Shown: positions 1 through 5,643 of the stretch, in pieces
How positions within the stretch are numbered: the stretch's first letter is position 1
How the letters are laid out: each line of letters begins with the position of its first letter
DNA from: Caldisericaceae bacterium
GTDB taxonomy: Bacteria > Calditrichota > Calditrichia > Calditrichales > Calditrichaceae
Assembly: GCA_021160885.1 (NCBI GenBank)
Contig: JAGHBR010000028.1
Location: 1-8,543, forward strand
Direction of reading: 5' to 3'
DNA length: 8,543 nucleotides
The notes under the pieces: generated by a model
Told to the model about the DNA's origin: nothing
Databases searched by the model: none
What the model saw: the letters and a program-made list of their open reading frames with translations, nothing else
Position numbers and translations under genes: made by a program

Positions 1-10
1 AGTTTAATCA

Positions 11-16
11 GGGGAG
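11..16 (+). promoter_or_regulatory. Ribosome binding site of cas6
   Basis: GGGGAG lies 7 nt before the ATG at 24. It supports that start over the seven upstream in-frame codons, which are open to the window edge. A TAA at 5-7 in another frame could be the stop of an upstream cas gene, but too little sequence is present to tell. Confidence 0.6.
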
Positions 17-23
17 TCAAATC

Positions 24-824
24 ATGCGCATTAAAGTTGCTTTTAAAAATCCAAAACGCAAAACCATCCTACCAATTAATACCAATTACTATTTAGTAAA
101 GTTAATAAAATATTTAACCTTTGAATACCGCCGCTATTTGGCTTCATTGTTGCCTGCCAGCCGGGAGGGCAAGGAATTTGATGTGTTTACTTTTTCGCAA
201 TTAATTATTCCGGATCGTAAAATAGAAGATTTTATGATTAGTATTTTATCACCGGAGTTTTATTGGTACGTTTCTTCACCTTACTATCAGTTTTTAGGCG
301 TGCTGGCCAAAGAATTGCGAACGCAAAAGCGAGTTAAAATCTACAATACCTTTTTCGAAGTTGCAGCCGTTAACTTCGTTCCTGTTCCTGAATTTTCTGA
401 AAATGAAGCACAGTTTACCTGTTTATCGCCAATGACCGTTCTAAAAAAAGAGGGTAATAATGGCCATTCCTACAAAAAATTCATTTTTCCTGATCAGGAA
501 GATTTTTATCAAATCCTGGAAAACGATTTAAAAAGCAAGTTCAAGCTTATCAATAAAAAAGAGATTGATAATTTCGATTTTAACATTGAGTTCGACCAGG
601 CCTATGTTAAAAGGAAGAATAACCGAATAACCAAGGTAATTACCCTGGAAGGCGATTCCAGATTTCAGCAACAGGTGCGCTGTGTATTGGCGCCGTTTAA
701 AATAAAGGCTGAACCGGAAATATTACAGATGATTTACGATACGGGGATAGGTCAAATGAACTCAATGGGCTTTGGTATGGTCGAAATTGTCGATAAAAAG
801 AAAAATATAAGAAGTAAAGTTTGA
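24..824 (+). CDS. cas6: CRISPR-associated endoribonuclease Cas6, lacking the usual catalytic His
   Basis: Cas6 cuts precursor CRISPR RNA inside the repeat to give crRNAs for type I and III effector complexes; it is cytoplasmic. The 266-residue length is typical. What identifies it is the N-terminal RAMP/ferredoxin-like start (MRIKVAF), the FDVFTFSQL segment at about residues 52-60, the FTCLSPMTVL strand at 131-140, and the C-terminal glycine-rich loop GIGQMNSMGFGMVEI at 241-255, close to the family G-rich signature. The ATG at 24 has a GGGGAG ribosome site at 11-16. The frame stays open to the left edge, but MRIKVAF is the normal Cas6 start. Oddly, the general-base His expected just before the FTFS motif is absent (the region reads SLLPASREG, 41-49); the only His in the protein is His148. 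Some archaeal Cas6 proteins also lack this His. No other cas gene or CRISPR array lies in the window, so this is probably the last gene of a cas cluster to the left. Confidence 0.92.
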   Translation: MRIKVAFKNPKRKTILPINTNYYLVKLIKYLTFEYRRYLASLLPASREGKEFDVFTFSQLIIPDRKIEDFMISILSPEFYWYVSSPYYQFLGVLAKELRTQKRVKIYNTFFEVAAVNFVPVPEFSENEAQFTCLSPMTVLKKEGNNGHSYKKFIFPDQEDFYQILENDLKSKFKLINKKEIDNFDFNIEFDQAYVKRKNNRITKVITLEGDSRFQQQVRCVLAPFKIKAEPEILQMIYDTGIGQMNSMGFGMVEIVDKKKNIRSKV

Positions 825-851
825 GGGTCTCCATAATTAGTAATAACCAAG

Positions 852-876
852 CTTAAAGTATATTTCATATTTTAAG
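852..876 (+). terminator. Hairpin 1 downstream of cas6 (possible weak terminator)
   Basis: CTTAAAGTAT (852-861) pairs with ATATTTTAAG (867-876) as ten base pairs around a 5-nt loop, including one G-U pair (858/870). It starts 27 nt after the cas6 stop and is followed by the T-rich stretch TTTATTGCTTCTTT. The G-U pair would be an A-C mismatch in the other strand's RNA, so the + strand transcript is the one that folds well. The stem is AT-rich and the T tract is interrupted, so termination strength is uncertain. Confidence 0.4.
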
Positions 877-901
877 GGTTTATTGCTTCTTTCCTACCAT
901 T

Positions 902-942
902 TAGGGCCATTGGTACTTTCCCGCCAGGTATCAATGGCCCTG
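902..942 (+). terminator. Strong hairpin 2 downstream of cas6, probable transcription terminator
   Basis: AGGGCCATTGGTAC (903-916) pairs along its full length with GTATCAATGGCCCT (928-941). This gives 14 base pairs with one G-U (913/931), plus a possible outer U-G pair (902/942), around an 11-nt loop. TGTATTTTA follows, a poor but T-containing tail. It is the most stable structure in the gap. Both wobble pairs work only in + strand RNA, which points to a role in the cas6 transcript: either termination or protection of the 3' end. Confidence 0.6.
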
Positions 943-956
943 TGTATTTTAGGTGC

Positions 957-970
957 TTTTAACGTTAAAA
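957..970. promoter_or_regulatory. 14-bp perfect palindrome, candidate operator
   Basis: TTTTAACGTTAAAA is a perfect inverted repeat centred between 963 and 964. AGGT (951-954) and ACCT (974-977) flank it as an outer, slightly offset arm pair. It lies about 105 bp upstream of the protease start and after the cas6 hairpins, where an operator for the following operon would be expected. The binding protein is unknown, and AT-rich palindromes also arise by chance. Confidence 0.35.
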
Positions 971-1074
971 TAAACCTGATTTTTGTAAGTTTATAAATGA
1001 TTGTTTGCATGAATCTATTCATTCACTTAAATTCCTATTAACATTGAAAAATAACTATTTAATGAAAGGTTAAG

Positions 1075-3903
1075 ATGAAGATCAAACTCTTTATTCTGGT
1101 TTTGCTTTTTAATGGCTTGCTAATTGCCAGCGACTGGAGTTTTTTAGATATCAACCGTATTGGCGCCGGCCAATTTATTGAAAAAAATCCCCAAAATAAT
1201 GGTAAAGATGTAGTTATCATTATTTTAGATACTGGCGTGGACATGGGCGTTCCAGGTTTACAAAAATTGCCAGACGGCGAAGTTAAAGTAATAGACGCAC
1301 AGGATTTTTCCGGTGAAGGCGATGTCTATTTCGATAAAGCCGAATTTGGTGAAGAAAACAATGAGAAATTTGTTAGCGCTCCCGGCAACCTTAAACTTTA
1401 TCATTATGATAAACTTACACTCCAGCCGGTTGACAGCATTTTTTACATTGGGGTTTTACACGAAGATAAGTTTAAAAATTCCGTTATTCCTGATATTAAC
1501 AACAACGGCAAAGAAGATGACGATTTCGGGTTCATTGTCTTTAAAAGCAAAGAGGGCTGGGTTGCCTATATCGATTTGGATGGAGACGGTAACCTTGATG
1601 ACGAACAACCTGTCTGGAATTACAAGATAAAACATCAGGCCATCCAATTCAGAGGGCGTGATAAAAAACTAAATAAAAATTTGGCTACTTTTGCCATTAA
1701 CATTTTCCCGGATGAAAAGCGCATCAATTTCCACTATGACGGTTCCAGCCATGGTACCCATGTGGCTGGTATTGCTGCAGGTTATCAATTAAATGGGCAA
1801 AAAGGATTGAACGGTATTGCGCCCGGAGCTAAGATCATCAGTCTGAAAATTGGCGATTGTACCCTGGCCGGGGGCGCTACTACCACAGGAAGCATGTTAG
1901 AAGCTTATGAGTACGGAATAGAATTTGCAAAAAAATATGACGGGCCTGTGGTTTTTAACATGAGTTTTGGAATCGGTTCGGAGATTGAAGGGCAGGCTTC
2001 CATGGAATTTACTCTTGATGAAATGTTATTAGAAAATGAAAAGGTTTTGTTTTGTGTAAGTGCTGGCAATGAAGGGCCGGGAATTTCATCCGTTGGTTTA
2101 CCGGCGGCAACTAATTATGTACTGTCCGTAGGAGCATTGAATAGCAAGGAATCGGCAAGAGATGTTTATGGAGCGAACATTGATCAGGATAAAGTGTTTG
2201 TTTTTAGCTCTCGTGGGGGCGAGCTAAATAAACCGGACATTCTAACTCCTGGTAGTGCCAGCTCAACTGTCCCGCCTTTTTCCACGAGAGAAAATAAATG
2301 GGGAACCAGCATGGCCTCTCCACAGGCCACGGGGGCAGTGGCTCTGTTGATGTCAGCCGCATATCATGATGGCCTTCCGCTTATTGGGGCTTTATTTAAA
2401 AAGGCTATTATTAATTCCGCCAGGCCTTTAAAAGGTTATACCATACTTGATCAGGGGGCGGGCGTTGTTTTCGTTCCCGTTGCCTATCAATACTACAAAA
2501 AATATATCCAGCGCAACGAACATAAAGATTTTGTTTATTATCGAATAGAAACACTAAGTCCCATGAATGAAGATAATCCTGCACGTGCGGCTTATTGGCG
2601 ATTGGGAAACTATCTTCCGGATAAACATCACAAACAAGCCTTTAAAATTAAACCTGAATTCAGAGATAGTTGGAATGCGGATCAGCGGAACAATTTTTAC
2701 CGGGCATTTGATCTGGTAGCTGATAAATCATGGATTAAACTGAATAAAAAAAGCACTTACATTAAAGGCGAAAAACCAGCTACCGTAGATGTTTATTTTG
2801 ATCAGAAGCAATTAGATGAACCCGGATTGTACACGGGTAAAATTACTGCTTACCGCAAAGAATGGTCTAACAAAAAAATGAATAAGGAATTTGAGTTGTG
2901 GTGTACCTATGTTCATCCTTTGTTCGCCAATGAACAAAATCACTACACGCTTAAATCCGATTTGATAAAAATTAAACCGGGTAATGTACATCGTGTGTTT
3001 TTTGACGTTCCTGTTCGCGCCACATCTGCCACGATTCACTTATTTACCGAAGGGAACAAATACGCCAACATCAGGGCTTATGTTTTTGATCCCCAGGGCA
3101 GAGAAATTGAACAGTTTTCACGGCTGAGCTCAGAATATGAAACTCAGGAAACAATTCAGCTAACGGGTTCTCAATTAGAATACGGAATTTATGAACTAGA
3201 TCTTTATGCAGACTTTCGTTCTGAAGAAGCATCTTACTGTACCTATCTGATTAGTTTTAGCGGGTTAGAAGTTTCTCCCAATCCAATTAATTGGTTGCGG
3301 ATGAAAAATGGAGAAAATCCTAGGGGAACGCTTTCGGTCTTTAATTACTTTGATCAACCTGTACTTTGTCAAATTAGCGGAGAAATTTCGGGCTGGAGCA
3401 AAAAAACTCACGTTGAAGATGAATCAGAAATTTATCAACAGGATTTTACAGTTGGTAGTGAGGTAGAGAAGGTAGAATTTCAGATCGAGTTGCCTGCTGA
3501 TGTTTTCAATTTAATGACTGATTTTGCTATTAATATTAAAAATTATGAAGGCAAAATTCTAAAGGCAGATGGGCTGACTTACCGGAAAAAGAAAATTGTA
3601 TTCATTCCACCCGCTTCGGGTGATTATTATTTGGAATTAATTCCGGCCTTTGCCAGCAGGGATGCCCAGTACTGGACGGCTACTATTAATGAAAATTATT
3701 ATCTTTTCTCTAAAGCCAATATCATTGGAAGCCGCGAATATTTTTATCCCAAAACGCGCAAGCAAACTTCTTTTTATGTGGATGGTACTTTACCCGTTCC
3801 GCCATCCGGATTTAGATTATTTGGAAATGTTAATCTTAATTCTTTAGACCGCTACCGGTTTAAAGTAATTGTGCCTGTAGAATTAGATGCAGAGTTAAGG
3901 TAG
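1075..3903 (+). CDS. Exported subtilisin-family (S8) serine protease, tripeptidyl-peptidase-II-like
   Basis: A 942-residue serine peptidase. An N-terminal signal peptide (about residues 1-19: Lys2, Lys4, then a hydrophobic run ending LLIAS) has no lipobox, so it is probably released to the periplasm or outside. The catalytic set is visible: Asp52 in ILDTGVD, His226 in SSHGTHVAG, oxyanion Asn332 in SAGNEGPG and Ser412 in GTSMASP. The roughly 174-residue Asp-His spacing, the DTGVDxGxPGLQ start and the GIAPGAKIISLKIGD segment (248-261) are typical of tripeptidyl peptidase II rather than ordinary subtilisins. Homology seems to run on through a beta-rich C-terminal half: about 551-615, then VHRVFFDVPVRAT (638-650), and NLMTDFAINIKNYEGK (812-827). 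Within the Asp-His insert are two calcium-loop-like segments (140-151 and 167-178). It is shorter than the roughly 1250-residue animal enzymes. It lies 18 bp before EIIC, so it is probably co-transcribed with the PTS genes and could feed peptide catabolism; the physiological substrate is unknown. Confidence 0.87.
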   Translation: MKIKLFILVLLFNGLLIASDWSFLDINRIGAGQFIEKNPQNNGKDVVIIILDTGVDMGVPGLQKLPDGEVKVIDAQDFSGEGDVYFDKAEFGEENNEKFVSAPGNLKLYHYDKLTLQPVDSIFYIGVLHEDKFKNSVIPDINNNGKEDDDFGFIVFKSKEGWVAYIDLDGDGNLDDEQPVWNYKIKHQAIQFRGRDKKLNKNLATFAINIFPDEKRINFHYDGSSHGTHVAGIAAGYQLNGQKGLNGIAPGAKIISLKIGDCTLAGGATTTGSMLEAYEYGIEFAKKYDGPVVFNMSFGIGSEIEGQASMEFTLDEMLLENEKVLFCVSAGNEGPGISSVGLPAATNYVLSVGALNSKESARDVYGANIDQDKVFVFSSRGGELNKPDILTPGSASSTVPPFSTRENKWGTSMASPQATGAVALLMSAAYHDGLPLIGALFKKAIINSARPLKGYTILDQGAGVVFVPVAYQYYKKYIQRNEHKDFVYYRIETLSPMNEDNPARAAYWRLGNYLPDKHHKQAFKIKPEFRDSWNADQRNNFYRAFDLVADKSWIKLNKKSTYIKGEKPATVDVYFDQKQLDEPGLYTGKITAYRKEWSNKKMNKEFELWCTYVHPLFANEQNHYTLKSDLIKIKPGNVHRVFFDVPVRATSATIHLFTEGNKYANIRAYVFDPQGREIEQFSRLSSEYETQETIQLTGSQLEYGIYELDLYADFRSEEASYCTYLISFSGLEVSPNPINWLRMKNGENPRGTLSVFNYFDQPVLCQISGEISGWSKKTHVEDESEIYQQDFTVGSEVEKVEFQIELPADVFNLMTDFAINIKNYEGKILKADGLTYRKKKIVFIPPASGDYYLELIPAFASRDAQYWTATINENYYLFSKANIIGSREYFYPKTRKQTSFYVDGTLPVPPSGFRLFGNVNLNSLDRYRFKVIVPVELDAELR

Positions 3904-3908
3904 AGGAG
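3902..3908 (+). promoter_or_regulatory. Ribosome binding site of EIIC, overlapping the protease stop
   Basis: AGAGGAG overlaps the protease TAG (3901-3903) and sits 13 nt before the EIIC ATG, a longer gap than usual. No other start codon lies between them in frame, so the ATG at 3922 stands. The placement leaves no room for a separate promoter between the two genes and supports one transcript. Confidence 0.55.
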
Positions 3909-3921
3909 TCGTTTTTCTTTA

Positions 3922-4614
3922 ATGGAATCGGTTATTCTATTATGCGCCGTTGCTGCCATTTTAATGCTGGATAATGCCGCTGCTTTCCAGATGTTACTCG
4001 CGCAACCGATTTTTGCCGGACCGATTTTAGGTTATTTGGGCGGCAATTTAGAATTAGGTTTTGAGCTGGGCTTTTTGTTACAACTGATTTGGTTAAGTTC
4101 TATGCCGGTTGGAGCAGCGATAGTTCCGGAGGGTAATTTTGGTTCTATGGCTGCAACTATTCTGGGTATTTTTTTAACCCGGATGCATCCGCAATATTCG
4201 GAATTTATTGTGTTTTTAATGATTGTTTATGGAATACTGAGCAGTTTTATTGGAACCAGGGCAATTCACTTAATTCGTAAAGGCAATGAAATTTATTTAA
4301 CCTGGTTAAATAATAAATTGAACCAGGGAGTGATCATTAGTTTAGGGCGGGTGATCTTTTTCTCTTTGTTGTTTAACGCTCTGGTTGTGTTTATATTTTT
4401 TATGGTATTAACTATATTAATGGCTAAATTTTTTGAATTATTTCAGGGCGTGCTGATAGCCGATTTGAATAAAATCGGTGTTTACAGCCGGATTGCCATC
4501 TTAGGTAGTGGAATAGGAATGACAGCTACTCTTTTTAAAGAAAAAAAATGGCAAGCATGGTATGTGGTAGGATTACTGATTGGAGGAGTGACGGTATTTT
4601 ATGAAATCCTTTAA
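3922..4614 (+). CDS. PTS mannose-family membrane component EIIC
   Basis: EIIC is one of the two integral membrane subunits of mannose/fructose/sorbose-type PTS permeases and, with EIID, carries the sugar across the inner membrane. The 230 residues are mostly hydrophobic with several membrane segments: about 3-25, 30-60, 75-85, 95-115, 140-170 and 187-228. Family features include the early AQPIFAGPILGYLGG stretch (27-41), the regularly spaced glycines to about residue 50, QLIWLSSMPVGAAIVPEG (54-71), and the following FGSMAATILG. At 230 residues it is somewhat shorter than typical ManY proteins (about 260). Its last 14 bases overlap EIID, and it follows the protease by 18 bp. The sugar cannot be read from sequence. 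No EIIA or EIIB gene is adjacent, so the permease is incomplete here unless those are encoded elsewhere. Confidence 0.92.
   Translation: MESVILLCAVAAILMLDNAAAFQMLLAQPIFAGPILGYLGGNLELGFELGFLLQLIWLSSMPVGAAIVPEGNFGSMAATILGIFLTRMHPQYSEFIVFLMIVYGILSSFIGTRAIHLIRKGNEIYLTWLNNKLNQGVIISLGRVIFFSLLFNALVVFIFFMVLTILMAKFFELFQGVLIADLNKIGVYSRIAILGSGIGMTATLFKEKKWQAWYVVGLLIGGVTVFYEIL
4582..4588 (+). promoter_or_regulatory. Ribosome binding site of EIID inside the EIIC gene
   Basis: GGAGGAG, a near-perfect Shine-Dalgarno, lies within the last EIIC codons, 12 nt before the EIID ATG at 4601. An in-frame TGA at 4589-4591 rules out any earlier EIID start. Together with the 14-nt gene overlap this suggests translational coupling of the two channel subunits. 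Confidence 0.6.
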
Positions 4615-5377
4615 AAACATATTTAAACTTGGAACTCTTGATGTCCTTAATCTGCTTTGGCGTTCCTTTTTTATTCAGTCTGTATGGAACTTTAAAAGCA
4701 TGGTGTCTATAGGATTTTGTTTTGCCCTTTCCTCTATCGGCCGCAAAGTTTGTAAAAACAGAGAGGACTATGTTGCTTTTGTGAAAAGGCATCTGGCCTT
4801 TTTCAACGCTCATCCTTACTTTGCTTCGTATGCCATTGGAGCTATTGCACGGCTCGAGCAGGAACTTCATGAAAAGGATGGTCCTACGGACCCGACAACT
4901 ATCGAGAAATTCAAAAACGCTCTAATTAGCCCTTTGGGTGCCATTGGGGATCGCTGTTGTTGGGCTGTCATCAGGCCAGCTTCATTAATCTTTGGACTTG
5001 TGGGCTTAGCCTATATTGAAAATCAGAATTTGAAAATTCTATACTTGTTCTTAACTTTTGTATTATACAATATTCCCCATATCTATATTCGATTAAAGGG
5101 AATAATTGATGGATATAGTTCAGGTTTTGAAATTTACAAGAAAATAAAAATTGAAAATTTCGAAAAATTATTGAACTTTTTTAAAATTTTAGCAATAATT
5201 GGATTAGGAATGTTGATTTCCTGGGATATTAGAGAAGCATTGACTCATCACTGGTTAATGTTTCTGTTATTCATTGCGACTTTAATAAGTTCATTCTGGA
5301 TGAGGTTAAAGAAACAGATGTTTTATACGCCGGTTATGGTTAGTTTGGTATTAGCAATTGTTTGTGGAGTGATATGA
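4601..5377 (+). CDS. PTS mannose-family membrane component EIID
   Basis: EIID is unique to the mannose PTS family and forms the membrane complex with EIIC. The 258-residue protein shows family blocks in order: LLWRSFFIQSVWNF (18-31), the FFNAHPYFASYAIGAIARLEQ-type block (67-87), and the SPLGAIGDRCCWAVIRP motif (110-126), equivalent to the GPLAGIGDxxFWxxxRP signature. Hydrophobic membrane segments follow at about 128-140, 145-160, 195-210, 217-232 and 241-258. The GDR replaces the more usual GDP. The start at 4601 overlaps the end of EIIC by 14 nt, and its own TGA overlaps the HPr start as ATGA. That fixes it as a coupled partner of both neighbours. The substrate is undetermined; mannose or a related hexose is suggested by the downstream isomerase. 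Confidence 0.94.
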   Translation: MKSFKNIFKLGTLDVLNLLWRSFFIQSVWNFKSMVSIGFCFALSSIGRKVCKNREDYVAFVKRHLAFFNAHPYFASYAIGAIARLEQELHEKDGPTDPTTIEKFKNALISPLGAIGDRCCWAVIRPASLIFGLVGLAYIENQNLKILYLFLTFVLYNIPHIYIRLKGIIDGYSSGFEIYKKIKIENFEKLLNFFKILAIIGLGMLISWDIREALTHHWLMFLLFIATLISSFWMRLKKQMFYTPVMVSLVLAIVCGVI

Positions 5378-5643
5378 TACGAGAAAAAGTAGTAATAACG
5401 AATAAACATGGTTTACATGCCCGGCCCGCGGCAAGATTTGTGCAGGTTGCTGGTAAATTTGACTCAGATATTAAAGTAATTAAGGACGGTTTAGAAGTGA
5501 ATGGTAAAAGTATTATGGGCGTAATGATGTTGGCTGCGGAGCCAGGCAGTGAAATAATTCTTGAAATTAGTGGTAATGATGAAAAAGAAGCTTACGAGGC
5601 ATTGTTGAACTTAATTCAAAGTAATTTCGATGAAGAACAATAA
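5374..5643 (+). CDS. ptsH: PTS phosphocarrier protein HPr
   Basis: HPr carries phosphate from enzyme I to the sugar-specific EIIA in the cytoplasm. The protein is 89 residues from the ATG at 5374, which overlaps the EIID stop as ATGA and has GGAG at 5366-5369. A TTG at 5362 would add four residues but is not favoured: with the ATG, the phosphorylated histidine in NKHGLHARPAARF falls exactly at His15 and the regulatory serine in VNGKSIMGVM at Ser46, the textbook numbering. Ser46 is the HPr kinase/phosphorylase target in other bacteria, so ATP-dependent control through HprK is possible; that gene is not in the window. The C-terminal GNDEKEAYEALLNLIQ helix is also normal. The gene overlaps enzyme I by 14 nt, giving a classic ptsH-ptsI pair placed behind the mannose-type channel genes. 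Confidence 0.96.
   Translation: MIREKVVITNKHGLHARPAARFVQVAGKFDSDIKVIKDGLEVNGKSIMGVMMLAAEPGSEIILEISGNDEKEAYEALLNLIQSNFDEEQ

Larger units (their letters stand above)
825..1074. other. Intergenic region between cas6 and the protease/PTS operon
   Basis: This 250-base gap separates two functional units. From left to right it holds two hairpins just after cas6, a perfect 14-bp palindrome, a 5+5 bp dyad, and a GAAAGG ribosome site (1064-1069) five bases before the protease ATG. No repeated CRISPR unit, tRNA or small gene is visible. The promoter for the downstream operon should lie between about 943 and 1060, but no strong sigma-70 pair stands out; the best pair, TTGCAT at 1005-1010 with TAAATT at 1028-1033, is weak. 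A Bacteroidota-type TAnnTTTG -7 box was not found either. Confidence 0.6.

Noticed and set aside
3..23. N-terminal extension of cas6 to the left edge
   Set aside because: The frame is open for seven more codons, but the ribosome site falls inside it and the MRIKVAF start matches the family.
825..1074. CRISPR array or leader next to cas6
   Set aside because: No unit of 25-40 bases recurs at regular spacing in the gap or elsewhere in the window.
1059..1244. Minus-strand open frame of 61 codons over the protease start
   Set aside because: It lies opposite the signal peptide and Asp motif of a clear protease gene and resembles no known family; a shadow frame.
1313..1630. Second + strand frame of 105 codons inside the protease gene
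   Set aside because: It is fully inside the protease reading frame around the insert region, has no ribosome site and no recognisable domain.
4535..4870. Minus-strand open frame of 111 codons across the EIIC/EIID junction
   Set aside because: Both strands cannot plausibly be coding here; the + strand carries clear EIIC and EIID motifs, and no ribosome site supports the minus frame.
5362..5373. TTG start giving HPr four extra residues
   Set aside because: The ATG at 5374 has the ATGA overlap with EIID and gives the canonical His15 and Ser46 positions.
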